The position numbers and the translations under genes are program-made. From JALYXV01 sp963733505 (lineage in GTDB: Bacteria > Actinomycetota > Acidimicrobiia > Acidimicrobiales > Palsa-688): 64,000 nucleotides of DNA. The notes under the pieces were generated by a model. It worked only from the letters and a program-made list of their open reading frames with translations, did no database searches and was not told where the DNA came from. Shown here piece by piece: positions 19,053-27,060 of the stretch (positions are counted from its first letter, which is position 1; each line of letters opens with the position of its first letter). The DNA is taken from positions 248,001 through 312,000 of the forward strand of contig CAVTDW010000004.1 in NCBI GenBank assembly GCA_963733505.1. Direction: 5' to 3'.

Positions 19053-19693
19053 ACCCCTCCGCCCGCCATGTGCTGGTCATGGCCAAGTCGCCGGTAGCGG
19101 GCCGCGTCAAGACCCGGCTGTGTCCGCCATGCTCACCCGAGGAGGCCGCGGGGGTGGCGGCCGCGGCCCTGGCCGACACCCTCGACGCGGTGTCCGGCTG
19201 CCGGTCGGCCCGCAAGATCCTCGCCCTCGACGGCGATCCCGGACCGTGGCTTCCGCCGGGCTTCATCGTGATCGCCCAGCGGGGCGCCTCCTTCGCGCAG
19301 CGCCTGGCCAACGCCTGGTCCGACGCCGGGACGGCCGGCATCCAGATCGGGATGGACACGCCACAGATCCGGGCCGACCAGCTCGACCGCCTGCTGGCGG
19401 CACTCGACGGGCCGCCCGACCGGGCGGTGCTCGGCCTGGCCGAGGACGGGGGCTGGTGGGTGATCGGCTGGAACCACCGGGGGCTCGACCCGGTCCGGGT
19501 CTTCCGCGGTATCCCCATGAGCACGCCCCAGACCGGCGCCCGCCAGGCGAGGCGGCTCCGGCGCCTCGGCTTCACGATCTTCGATGCCGGCCGCCAACGC
19601 GACATCGACACCATGTCCGACCTGGCCGCGGTGGCGCGACTGGCGCCCCACACCCGCACCGGCCGACTCGCCCTCGCGGCCCGGGTGGCCTGA
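19049..19693 (+). CDS. DUF2064 / TIGR04282 glycosyltransferase-like protein
   Basis: A 214-residue GT-A-fold protein of the family often named arsenosugar-biosynthesis-type glycosyltransferase. Marks are VLVMAKSPVAGRVKTRLCP at the N-terminus, IQIGMDTPQIRADQL in place of the usual DxD-like site and LAEDGGWWVIGW. It starts with GTG overlapping the GT2 stop, and its own stop abuts the methyltransferase start, so the three are one operon. The GT2-DUF2064-methyltransferase order recurs in Actinobacteria; the product is not known. Confidence 0.87.
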   Translation: MNPSARHVLVMAKSPVAGRVKTRLCPPCSPEEAAGVAAAALADTLDAVSGCRSARKILALDGDPGPWLPPGFIVIAQRGASFAQRLANAWSDAGTAGIQIGMDTPQIRADQLDRLLAALDGPPDRAVLGLAEDGGWWVIGWNHRGLDPVRVFRGIPMSTPQTGARQARRLRRLGFTIFDAGRQRDIDTMSDLAAVARLAPHTRTGRLALAARVA

Positions 19694-20332
19694 GTGGACG
19701 ACGTGGTGCGGCTCCGCTCCGACCGGGGCACCAGCCTCCCCTTCGATCCGAGTCGGTGGCACCGCCTGGCATCGCCCGCCGAGCAGCAGATGATGGGAAA
19801 AATGGCCGGTCCGGTTTTGGACGTCGGCTGCGGACCGGGCCGCCTGGTGGTCGCACTCGGACAGCGTGGTGTGCCGGCCCTGGGAATCGACCCATCGCCG
19901 GGCGCGGTCAGGGCGGCGAGAACGCGCGGCGCCCCGGTGCTGCAACGATCGGTCTTCGATCCCCTGCCCCGGGAGGGCGACTGGGGAACCGTTCTCCTCG
20001 TCGACGGAAATATCGGTATCGGCGGCGACCCGGTCCGGCTGCTGCGCCGGTGCCGCACGCTCGCGGCACCAGGGGGCACCATCGTCGTCGAGACTTCGGA
20101 ACCAGGCGCGGGTTGCCGTTCCCATCGGGCCCGGATCGAGCGGGAAACGCTGCTCGGTCCCTGGTTCCCCTGGGCCGAGGTCGCCATCGACGCCATTGCC
20201 GACCTGGCCCCGGCCGCGGGACTCGGCCTGGCCGGGGTCGAGATGTTGGCCGGCGAGCGCCGCTGGTTCGCCCACCTGGCTCGAGCGCCGTTGTGCTCCC
20301 TTCCCCTCGAAGCGGGCACCGCCGTTGCGTGA
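19694..20332 (+). CDS. Class I SAM-dependent methyltransferase
   Basis: A 212-residue Rossmann methyltransferase starting with GTG one base after the preceding stop. Motif I is VLDVGCGPGRLVVALGQRG, the acidic residue binding the ribose is in ALGIDPSPGAV, and motif IV region reads WGTVLLVDGNIGIGGDP. The C-terminal ERRWFAHLARA closes the domain. Substrate unknown; the operon suggests a glycolipid or sugar intermediate. Its last 8 bases overlap the TTG start of the membrane molybdoprotein. Confidence 0.85.
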   Translation: MDDVVRLRSDRGTSLPFDPSRWHRLASPAEQQMMGKMAGPVLDVGCGPGRLVVALGQRGVPALGIDPSPGAVRAARTRGAPVLQRSVFDPLPREGDWGTVLLVDGNIGIGGDPVRLLRRCRTLAAPGGTIVVETSEPGAGCRSHRARIERETLLGPWFPWAEVAIDAIADLAPAAGLGLAGVEMLAGERRWFAHLARAPLCSLPLEAGTAVA

Positions 20333-21524
20333 AACCTTCCTTACCGACCCTGCCCTCCCGCTGCGGCAGGGGCGCTACCAAAGTGCGCTGCGCGACGAGC
20401 GGGTCGCGGCCTGGTTGGGCGCGACGCTCGGAATTCTCTTCAGCGTCTGCTTCCTGACCGGGCTGTTCTCCCACGTCCAGCAACACCCGCTGTCGTGGTT
20501 TCCGGTGCCCGCCCGTCCCGCCGGGCTGTACCGCATCACCCAGGGCGTCCACGTCGCGTCGGGCATCGCGTCGTTGCCCGTCCTGGTAGCCAAGTTGTGG
20601 GTGGTCTGGCCCCGATTCCTGTCCTGGCCGCTCTTTCGGACGATCGCTGACCTGGTGGAGCGGCTGGGCCTGGTCGCACTGGTCGCGGGGAGCATCTTCA
20701 TGGTGTTCACGGGGGTGGCCAACATCGCCCAGTGGTACCCATGGCACTTCTCCTTCACGGCGTCGCACTACTGGGTGGCGTGGATCACCATGGGGGCGAT
20801 CCTGACCCATGTGGGCGCCAAGTGGGCCATCGCCCGGCGCGCCCTGTCACGTCGCGCCGGCACACCAGGCGGGCCCGGCCGGCCGCCGCTGGCCGCCGCC
20901 GACCCCGTCGTGGGGGCCTCGGCGGAGGGGACGCACGACGGGTTGTCCCGCCGGGGCTTCCTGCTCTCGGTGGCCGCCGCGGGCGGGGCGCTCACCCTGG
21001 TCACGGCGGGTGAGACCGTTCCCGCGCTGGCGCCCCTGGCCCTGCTGGCCCCGCGCGACCCGCGCGACCGGCCCATCAACCGCAGCGCCGCCAACGCCGG
21101 CGTGCTGGCGGCCGCGGTCGCGCCCGACTACCGGCTGGTGGTCACCGGCCGGGTGGCCCGACCGCTGTCTTTCGACCTGGACCAGCTTCGGGGGCGACCC
21201 CGGTCTTCGTCGATATTGCCCATTTCCTGCGTCGAGGGGTGGAGTTACTCGGCCCGATGGGAGGGCGTACGGCTGCGCGATCTCCTCGCCCTGGCCGGGG
21301 CGCCACCCCACGCCGCGGTACTCGTGGAGTCCCTGGAGCAGGGCGGACCGTACCGGACCTCCTTCGTCAACCATTTCCAGGCCCATGACCCCGCCACCCT
21401 GCTCGCCACCCACCTTGATCGGAGGCCGCTGTCGCTCGACCACGGCTACCCCCTCCGGCTGATCGCCCCCGATCGGGCCGGTGTGCTCCAGACCAAGTGG
21501 GTCACCAAGGTGACGGTGCTGTGA
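20325..21524 (+). CDS. Membrane-anchored molybdopterin oxidoreductase (sulfite-oxidase-like)
   Basis: A 399-residue fusion. Residues 1-175 carry about four helices resembling a b-type cytochrome (VHVASGIASLPVLVAKLWVV, GVANIAQWYPWHFSFTASHYW with histidines placed as haem ligands). Residues 205-225 hold a twin-arginine-like segment (SRRGFLLSVAAAGGALTLV). The rest is an oxidoreductase molybdopterin domain with the Mo-ligand cysteine in LPISCVEGWSYSARWEGV and QTKWVTKV at the end. The TTG start inside the preceding gene is supported by the conserved N-terminus LRETFLTDPALPL. It likely moves electrons between the membrane and a periplasmic-side Mo centre. Substrate unknown. Confidence 0.87.
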   Translation: MRETFLTDPALPLRQGRYQSALRDERVAAWLGATLGILFSVCFLTGLFSHVQQHPLSWFPVPARPAGLYRITQGVHVASGIASLPVLVAKLWVVWPRFLSWPLFRTIADLVERLGLVALVAGSIFMVFTGVANIAQWYPWHFSFTASHYWVAWITMGAILTHVGAKWAIARRALSRRAGTPGGPGRPPLAAADPVVGASAEGTHDGLSRRGFLLSVAAAGGALTLVTAGETVPALAPLALLAPRDPRDRPINRSAANAGVLAAAVAPDYRLVVTGRVARPLSFDLDQLRGRPRSSSILPISCVEGWSYSARWEGVRLRDLLALAGAPPHAAVLVESLEQGGPYRTSFVNHFQAHDPATLLATHLDRRPLSLDHGYPLRLIAPDRAGVLQTKWVTKVTVL

Positions 21525-21970
21525 CCGGCGAGGTCCCGGCCCGGCGGGGGCCCGTCTTCTGGATCAGCGCGGCGTTCGGGTGGGCCGTCATCGGATGGGG
21601 AGTGCGGGGGGCATTACACCATCACCTGGACACCCGGCCCACGGAACTGGTCCAGTTCTTGGCGGCGGGCGCCGCGGTCCACGACTTGGTGTTGGCCCCG
21701 CTGGTGCTGCTGGCGGGCGTGGCCCTGGGTCGCATGGCGCCCCGCCGGTGGCGGCCCTACCTCCAGGGAGCGCTCATGGTCTCCGGGGTGCTGGTGTTGT
21801 TCTCATTCGCCGAGGTACGGGGCTACGCCCGGGTGTTGCACAACCCCACGTCACTCCCCCACAACTACAGCGCCAATCTCATCCTCGTGATCTTGGGGGT
21901 GATGGTGGCGACCGCCGCCGTCGCCTTGGTGACAGCGCTCGGCCAGCGCCGCCACGCCCGGAGGCACTAG
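21521..21970 (+). CDS. Small four-helix membrane protein
   Basis: A 149-residue membrane protein, GTG start overlapping the molybdoprotein stop (GTGA). Four hydrophobic segments are visible, with HHHLDTRPTELVQFLAAGAAVHDLVLAPL in the first loop region giving several histidines. Tight coupling suggests it is an accessory subunit of the molybdoprotein or a member of the glycolipid operon. Its last 120 bp overlap the end of the convergent GT-C gene. Family not recognised beyond a conserved hypothetical. Confidence 0.75.
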   Translation: MTGEVPARRGPVFWISAAFGWAVIGWGVRGALHHHLDTRPTELVQFLAAGAAVHDLVLAPLVLLAGVALGRMAPRRWRPYLQGALMVSGVLVLFSFAEVRGYARVLHNPTSLPHNYSANLILVILGVMVATAAVALVTALGQRRHARRH

Positions 21971-23401
21971 CGAGCGCCCGGTCGTCCCGGTCACCACGAT
22001 CGCCCCGGTCACCACGATCGCCCCGGTCACCACGATCACCAGGGCGCATGTGTAGGCCCATGCCCCGATCGTGCCCGCGTGATGCTGGTCGAGGATCGAC
22101 GCGAACGAGGCCACATAGCCGGCCGCGACAATGGCCACCAGCGCCGGGCGGGCCGCCACCGCAGCCAAGGCCAGCAAGGCCACGGCATACCAGGGCTGGG
22201 CCGGCGAGGCCGCGAGAAGGATGGCGGCCACCAGGACTGCGGCCGCAACAGGCAACACCGGTCGCCGGGCCACGATCCACACCACCACGAGGACGATGCC
22301 CAGCAGCGAAGCCAAGCCGTCCCAGGCATGGGGGATGCCGATCAGGTTGGCGATGAGGTAGCGGCCCCCACCCTGATAGTGCTCCTCCCGCAGGTAGCCG
22401 GGCAGGTAGCCGAGCACCCGGGTGCCCACCCGGGCCACGTGGGGTGCGTAGGCGGCGCCCGCCAGAAACACCATCGTGGCGCCCGCCCGTCCCACGGCGC
22501 GCAATTGCCCTCGCGGGCGACACACCACGAGGGGTAGCGCCACCACGGCCGGGTACAGCTTGACCAGCGCTGCGAGGCCCAGCAGGGCGGCGGCGGCCAC
22601 GTCCCGCCACGGCGGGGGGTGTGACCGATCGGGCGGCCAGGCGACGATCAGCGCGCCCAGGATCAGCGGGATGGCCAACCCGTCTATATGGCCGTTGTTG
22701 ACCAACTCGATGACCGGCGCCGGGCACAGGACGTAGATGGCCGCCCAGCGCGGGTCGCGCCCCCACCGACCCAGGGCGACGACCAAGAGGCCCAACGTGA
22801 CCAGCTCGGTGAGCAGACCAGCCACCTGCCACGCCTTGTGCCGGGCGCCGATCCCCGCCAGCCGGTACACCGCCGCGAACCACGCCTCGGCAACAGGGGG
22901 ATAGATGGTGCGGACATTCTCCCGGTTGATCCGGGTGCAGCCCGGGGCCCGGGCGAGGGCGGCGCACCCGGCGGCGTCGGGCCACAACCACCGTTCCCGA
23001 AGCCCGGCCAACTGGTTCGCCGCGGGCGGCTGGGCGTAGGGGTCGATCCCCGTCGCTTGGACCCGCCCGTCCCACGAGTACCGGAACAGGTCATCGGAGG
23101 TCGTGGGCGGCCCCACCAACGCGACCAGGCGCAGGGCGACGCCGACCATCAGGATGGCGCCCACAGCCGCCCGCCGGGGTAGGCCGAAGGCGGCCCGGAC
23201 CGCCACCAGCCACGCCAGCGACCACAGCCCCAACAGCAGTGGCAGCGACCGCACCGGGGCGCCCGAGAAGGCGGCCCACGCCAGGCCGATCTCGCCTAGT
23301 GCACCGGCGACGAACGCGACTGTGGCGGCTCGGGGCACCCGCTTCCAACGGTCCCCGGCCGGGGCTTCGGCTGCCGCGATCCGTCCTTGCGCCGAGGCCA
23401 T
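21851..23401 (-). CDS. GT-C polyprenyl-linked mannosyltransferase-like membrane protein
   Basis: A 516-residue protein with about 10-11 helices. The catalytic first loop is seen as RLVALVGPPTTSDDLFRYSWDGR (aspartates of the GT-C DD/ExD motif), followed by GIDPYAQPP, a TIYPPVAEAWFA loop and KLYPAVVALPLVV. Such enzymes use polyprenyl-phosphate sugars outside the membrane. The tail after about residue 470 is low-complexity: the VVTGAI repeat and then a histidine/glycine-rich end that is antisense to the convergent gene, so the true stop may have been lost or moved. Start ATG at 23401. Confidence 0.85.
   Translation of the reverse strand: MASAQGRIAAAEAPAGDRWKRVPRAATVAFVAGALGEIGLAWAAFSGAPVRSLPLLLGLWSLAWLVAVRAAFGLPRRAAVGAILMVGVALRLVALVGPPTTSDDLFRYSWDGRVQATGIDPYAQPPAANQLAGLRERWLWPDAAGCAALARAPGCTRINRENVRTIYPPVAEAWFAAVYRLAGIGARHKAWQVAGLLTELVTLGLLVVALGRWGRDPRWAAIYVLCPAPVIELVNNGHIDGLAIPLILGALIVAWPPDRSHPPPWRDVAAAALLGLAALVKLYPAVVALPLVVCRPRGQLRAVGRAGATMVFLAGAAYAPHVARVGTRVLGYLPGYLREEHYQGGGRYLIANLIGIPHAWDGLASLLGIVLVVVWIVARRPVLPVAAAVLVAAILLAASPAQPWYAVALLALAAVAARPALVAIVAAGYVASFASILDQHHAGTIGAWAYTCALVIVVTGAIVVTGAIVVTGTTGRSLVPPGVAALAERCHQGDGGGRHHHPQDHEDEIGAVVVGE
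21989..22040. repeat. 18-bp tandem repeat in the GT-C C-terminus
   Basis: Nearly three copies of GGTCACCACGATCGCCCC in a row. They encode the repeated VVTGAI of the GT-C protein's last hydrophobic segment and keep frame. Confidence 0.8.
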
Positions 23402-23707
23402 CGGGCCATGGTTCCATCGGTTTCCGCTGCGGGGAACGCCAAGTGCCGCATGTTCATTGAATCGTGAGGAACCCGTGCCGGGTCTCTACCAAAGTCGGCA
23501 AGCTGCCAAGGTCGGCAGAGCGGGTCCCGGTTGAAGTCGTACAAAATAGAGGTATGAACCAGCGAGCTCACCCCGGCTGGGGCCGATACTGCCGGCACGC
23601 GTCGGTCGGTGCGGCCCGAAGGGCATGTGGCGACCGGCGGTGCGGCCTTGACTAGTCGAGTCTGCGGCTGTCCGTTCACCTTTCTTCCTCTGGAGTAGAG
23701 GGATACG
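23402..23707. other. Intergenic region, no gene seen
   Basis: Divergent promoter space between the GT-C and DUF6328 genes. A sequence CATTGAATCGTGAG near 23,455 resembles TCATCGAATCGTGAG near 18,258 upstream of the GT2 gene, but neither is clearly a promoter. No convincing small ORF. Confidence 0.4.
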
Positions 23708-24202
23708 GTGGGCACCGAAACTGACTCCCACGGTGAAACACCGCATCAGCGCCGTGACCGAGAACTGGGCGAACTGCTCCAGGAACTGCGGGTCGTCCTG
23801 CCTGGGGTCCAGGTGCTGTTCGCCTTTCTGCTCGTGTTGCCGTTCCAGAGTCATTTCGACCGACTGAAGGCGACGGGTCGGACCGTCTACAGCGCGACCC
23901 TGCTGGCGTCGGCGGTCGCGACCGTTCTGCTTATCGCACCGGCTGCGGTTCATCGATTCAACTTCCGTGGACACGACAAAGAGTGGATCATTCAGACTGC
24001 GCAGCGATGCGTGCTGGCCGGAACCTTCGTGCTGGCGGCCGCGGTCGTCGGGGCGATATTCGTGGCCGCATCGGCGCTCTATCACGACGCTTGGGCTGCC
24101 GTATTGGCGAGCGGGTTGGGAGGGCTGGTGACCTGGATGTGGTTCATCCTGCCGCTGCGCGGTCCTCGGTATCCAGGTCATGAGGGGTCGCCCCAGAAGT
24201 AG
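23708..24202 (+). CDS. DUF6328-family membrane protein
   Basis: A 164-residue protein beginning with GTG. The diagnostic stretch is RELGELLQELRVVLPGVQVL, then FAFLLVLPFQSHFDRL, and IAPAAVHRFNFRGHDKE between membrane helices; four hydrophobic segments in total. The family is common in Actinobacteria and uncharacterised. A GAGTAGAG sequence lies 9-10 bases before the start. It is the last housekeeping-like gene before the mobile-element region. Confidence 0.82.
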   Translation: MGTETDSHGETPHQRRDRELGELLQELRVVLPGVQVLFAFLLVLPFQSHFDRLKATGRTVYSATLLASAVATVLLIAPAAVHRFNFRGHDKEWIIQTAQRCVLAGTFVLAAAVVGAIFVAASALYHDAWAAVLASGLGGLVTWMWFILPLRGPRYPGHEGSPQK

Positions 24203-24610
24203 ATGCTGGTACCCGTTGATCTCCTGTTTGTGGCCCGGAACGGCTAGACCCTCGACCTGGCCTGTAACTCGGGCGTACGAGTGGGTGACCGGTTTCGGCT
24301 GCTGACCGCCAATGACCCTTCGAGACCGTTCCGTGCCCTACCACGGGCACGGGGCGGGCACGGCCGCGGAACCCGACGTCGCCGACACCGGGGAAGGTGG
24401 AAGCGCGACCCGCATATCGTCGCCCCTCGAGGCGTATTTGCCTAGATGAATGGCCGCTCGGCGGTCGCGAGACACGCATCTGGACAGTGGTCGAGGGGAC
24501 GCTGGCGGGCGTACGGATTGGACGCGACCTCGCTAGACCGAATGGATCGCGTGGGGGGTAGGTGCCCGACAACCGACGCACATCCTTCATCAGTTGGAGT
24601 AGTCGTCGCT
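24203..24610. other. Junction region without a gene
   Basis: No protein-like frame. It contains the first copy of the GGGCACG-rich repeat (24303-24362) and probably marks the left edge of an inserted segment. Confidence 0.45.
24303..24362 (+). repeat. GTGCCC/GGGCACG repeat, copy 1
   Basis: A 60-base stretch about three-quarters identical by eye to 26359-26419. Both share TGACCGC, a CCCTT-AGACC block, CGTGCCC, ACGGGCACG and GCGGGCACG. Closely spaced copies of GGGCAC in both orientations look like arm-type integrase sites. Interpretation inferred. Confidence 0.5.
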
Positions 24611-24955
24611 CTACAGGTCGAGGACTCGGCGCAACCCTCGATCGACCTCCTTCATCAGGGCGGGCGACAGGGTCCCTGCTTGGTCGGCCAAGTCGGTCTT
24701 GTTCAAGGTCACCAATGCGGTGACATTCATCACGGAGTCACGGGGAAGTCCCGTAGCATTCGTGGGCAGAAACACGTTGCCCGGCATTGTCGCCAACTGA
24801 GTGTTGGATGTGACTGCCGCCACCAATACGGTGGCTAACCGGCTTTGGTTGTACGAGTTACCCGAGATGACCAACACCGGTCGGCGCTTCGCAGGACGAG
24901 AGCCGACAGGCTCACCAACATCCGCCCAGTACACGCCACCTCGTGCGATCACCAT
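24611..24955 (-). CDS. mazF: MazF/PemK-family mRNA interferase toxin
   Basis: A 114-residue toxin of the MazF SH3-like fold: RGGVYWADVGEPVGSRPAKR and RRPVLVISGNSYNQ at the N-terminus carry the conserved arginine and the S1-S2 loop, and LPRDSVMNVTALVTLNK the conserved serine/threonine patch. It would cut RNA at specific sequences in the cytoplasm. The ATG overlaps the antitoxin stop by 7 bp (ATGGTGA), typical of coupled toxin-antitoxin operons. Length and motifs are complete, so it should be active. Confidence 0.9.
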   Translation of the reverse strand: MVIARGGVYWADVGEPVGSRPAKRRPVLVISGNSYNQSRLATVLVAAVTSNTQLATMPGNVFLPTNATGLPRDSVMNVTALVTLNKTDLADQAGTLSPALMKEVDRGLRRVLDL

Positions 24956-25197
24956 TCGTCCGCGGCGTCGATTAGTCGACGTCGGCCGGCAATGACGGCG
25001 TCGGTATTCGAGTCGTCCGCGCCCTCGATGCTGGCGATGGCGGCGTCGATTTGATCGGTTAGAGAGGCGGCGTCTAGCTCATCCAGGTAACGGATGGCCG
25101 CCCGGGCAAAGAACTCTGATCGACTCATGCCGAGATCCTGGGCGCGACGGGAGGCGCGTTCGAAGGTGTCGTCGGGTACGGAGATGGCTGTCTTCAC
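24949..25197 (-). CDS. mazE: Ribbon-helix-helix antitoxin paired with MazF
   Basis: An 82-residue antitoxin: N-terminal ribbon-helix-helix (KTAISVPDDTFERASRRAQD, then MSRSEFFARAAIRYLDEL) for operator binding and an acidic C-terminal tail for toxin wrapping (DAAIASIEGADDSNTDAVIA). The GTG at 25197 starts exactly at the conserved VKTAISVPD; the longer frame upstream is not needed. A -10 box seven bases upstream suggests leaderless expression. Confidence 0.85.
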   Translation of the reverse strand: MKTAISVPDDTFERASRRAQDLGMSRSEFFARAAIRYLDELDAASLTDQIDAAIASIEGADDSNTDAVIAGRRRLIDAADEW

Positions 25198-25204
25198 GCC
25201 CAGC

Positions 25205-25210
25205 AGTATA
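25205..25210 (-). promoter_or_regulatory. -10 box of the mazEF operon (leaderless)
   Basis: TATACT on the minus strand ends 7 bases before the antitoxin GTG, so transcription would begin at or beside the start codon. No ribosome site is present, in line with a leaderless message. Confidence 0.5.
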
Positions 25211-25371
25211 ACTCGGTATGACCGTGGAACACGGAGTTCGGCGGTGTCCTGGATTCGTACCACCGCTTGTCCCCGATGGTCTCTCGACGACTCGGAAGGC
25301 CGCCCGCCTGAGCGTTACGAGCGGGACGGACGGGCCGAACTCGAGCGCTGTACTCCACCCGGCCTGCACAG

Positions 25372-26034
25372 TTAGACGTCTCGTTCGTCGAGGAGTCGCC
25401 GAAGTTCTGCCTCAAATCTCATCTGCCCGAGCCAGCCTTCGAGGATCTCGACGGCATCGCCGGCCACGCCGGGGTAGCGCCCATGAACGCCGTAGTAACC
25501 GTGCAGGCACATCATCCACACCTCGTGCCATTGCTCGACCAGTCTGACGAGGCACTCGGCCCGCAGCGCCAATCCGGATATTGACGTCGAGTCGGTTGGC
25601 GTCTCGTACGAGAGCTCTTCGAGGTCGCGGAGCGCGCCGCATAATGCACGGTCCGCCAAGGTGACTCGGTCTGTCGCCAGGGAACGCCGCTCATCGTCGA
25701 TCAGTTCCCACCGCAGGTTCTCGTCGGGTTCGTCGATCTCCTCGGGGGCCGGAAAGAAGTCCGAGACATCGATGGACGTGGCCGCATCGGGCAAAGCATG
25801 GGCAGCCTCGGAACGCGCGGTCCCTCCTCCCTGCGCATGCGCCACGAGGTCCGAGAGAGTATCCAGCCACTCGGTGACAGCCGGCCGGACATTGGGCAAC
25901 TCCTCGTCGATAAGGAACGTGTTCGTTTCGTCGACTGCGTCATCGAGGGTGTCGCAAACGGACCGGATCCAACTCCCGGCATCAGCCATCAGCTGGTCTC
26001 GATCCCAGTCTTCGTCGTCGTCCTGGTAGTTCAC
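25372..26034 (-). CDS. Hypothetical acidic protein
   Basis: A 220-residue, strongly acidic, helix-rich protein (MNYQDDDEDWDRDQLMADAG, then DTLDDAVDETNTFLIDEELP) with no membrane segment. I do not recognise it. The C-terminal half has conserved-looking aromatic clusters (VRLVEQWHEVWMMCLHGYYG). It precedes mazEF in the same direction with about 175 bp between. GC content and codon use are slightly lower than in Region 1, consistent with transfer. Confidence 0.66.
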   Translation of the reverse strand: MNYQDDDEDWDRDQLMADAGSWIRSVCDTLDDAVDETNTFLIDEELPNVRPAVTEWLDTLSDLVAHAQGGGTARSEAAHALPDAATSIDVSDFFPAPEEIDEPDENLRWELIDDERRSLATDRVTLADRALCGALRDLEELSYETPTDSTSISGLALRAECLVRLVEQWHEVWMMCLHGYYGVHGRYPGVAGDAVEILEGWLGQMRFEAELRRLLDERDV

Positions 26035-26224
26035 GAGTTCCAGTTTGGACCCGAGGTGTGACAGGAATGACCGGTTACGGACCGCGTGTCACAGCCGTTC
26101 GGTACCAAGGATCCTCGTACCACTCTGGGAGGAGGAAGAACCGATGACTCAGCGCCCGCAGTTTGAGCAGGTCCGACAGCTGGCTTCGAGGAGGTGGCAG
26201 GCTCCGCTTGACCTGCTGGTCCCC
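26035..26224. other. Short intergenic region left of the first attachment site
   Basis: No credible gene; a 63-codon plus frame here runs into the tRNA remnant and is noise. Confidence 0.4.
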
Positions 26225-26270
26225 GAGTGGAGGTGACGGGACTTGAACCGGCGACTTTCACGTTGCGAAC
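26225..26270 (-). other. tRNA-Ala(CGC) 3'-half remnant: attachment site copy 1
   Basis: On the minus strand this is the 3' part of a tRNA: anticodon-loop end GTTCGCAACGTG, variable region, T-loop TTCAAGT and acceptor strand CACCTCC. It matches 43 of 46 bases of the copy at 36167-36212. The T-stem here carries a mismatch (CCCGT instead of CCGGT), and the 5' half is absent, so it is a degenerate att duplicate, not a functional tRNA. Confidence 0.7.
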
Positions 26271-26631
26271 ATGGCGTAGAGGCATTTTGATGAGACTCGC
26301 TGACCTGCGTGATTCTGAAAACGAGCAGGTCAGACGGGGTTTCCATCCCCGACTGCAGTGACCGCTGGTAGCCCTTGAAGACCCTTTCGTGCCCGTGCTA
26401 CGGGCACGCAGCGGGCACGCCACCGAGGACACCAAAGCGCTCTGCGCAGAGCGGACCCGACCCGACGCCACCGACGGTAGGTGCTGAACTTCACGCTGGC
26501 TTCACAGAAGCGCCGGGGCCGGAACGGTGGAGGCGCGGATGCATGCTGCGCAGAAGGCCCCCCGACGGCGGTCGGTAGGGGGCTGGCGGCGGGCCTGAAC
26601 AGCTATCGCAACCCCGCCCCCGACATGACGC
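26271..26631. other. Non-coding stretch with integrase-site-like repeats
   Basis: Contains an inverted repeat TGACCTGC...GCAGGTCA (about 26,299-26,334) and the second GGGCACG-type repeat at 26359-26419. No gene seen. Confidence 0.45.
26359..26419 (+). repeat. GTGCCC/GGGCACG repeat, copy 2
   Basis: Partner of 24303-24362, 90 bp right of the tRNA remnant. Contains CGTGCCCG, ACGGGCACG and GCGGGCACG in 30 bases, a spacing suited to multiple binding sites of one protein. Confidence 0.5.
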
Positions 26632-27045
26632 TCACTTGGCGATCTGGACGGCAACTCCGAGCTCGGGCGCGGCGCGGGCGACGAGTCGCCCGATGTTGTG
26701 CTCGGCGCCGAACCACAGCTGGGAGCCGTAGGCGACACCGGACGCAAGGGTCTCGGCGATCAGCCAGCCGGTGCCGCCATAACGGGCGGCGATGGGCGCG
26801 CCGTCGTCTAGCAAAGGCCGGGGGTCGAGGATCTGGAGGACCTCTGGGTGGGGATTCCGAACGGCCGCCCGGTCCGGTTCGGGTAGCTGGGGGATTTGGG
26901 AGAGCTGACCGCCTCGGCCGCCGTGGAGGGCCTGGAGGAGGCGCCAGTGTCGGCTGGTGGGCAAAGCCAGCTCATCTCCGGGTAGCCGCTCGGGCCACTG
27001 GGCGAGCAGGACGCGGAACGCGAGGTACTCGTCGATCACGATCAC
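26632..27045 (-). CDS. Putative toxin partner of a small two-gene unit
   Basis: A 137-residue soluble protein starting GTG at 27045: VIVIDEYLAFRVLLAQWP, then RHWRLLQALHGGRGG and PHPEVLQILDPRPLLDDGAP, closing with NIGRLVARAAPELGVAVQI. Homologues I recall occur as uncharacterised actinobacterial proteins beside a small upstream ORF. The N-terminal IDEYL and C-terminal beta-alpha end are PIN-like in feel, but the catalytic acid set is not clear. It lies 15 bp after a 68-residue gene, and the pair has toxin-antitoxin geometry. Function is inference. Confidence 0.58.
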   Translation of the reverse strand: MIVIDEYLAFRVLLAQWPERLPGDELALPTSRHWRLLQALHGGRGGQLSQIPQLPEPDRAAVRNPHPEVLQILDPRPLLDDGAPIAARYGGTGWLIAETLASGVAYGSQLWFGAEHNIGRLVARAAPELGVAVQIAK

Positions 27046-27060
27046 GGCGCCCTCGCCGGC

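Noticed and set aside
26225..26270. Functional tRNA gene
   Set aside because: Only the 3' half is present and the T-stem is mismatched; no D-arm or 5' acceptor strand follows.
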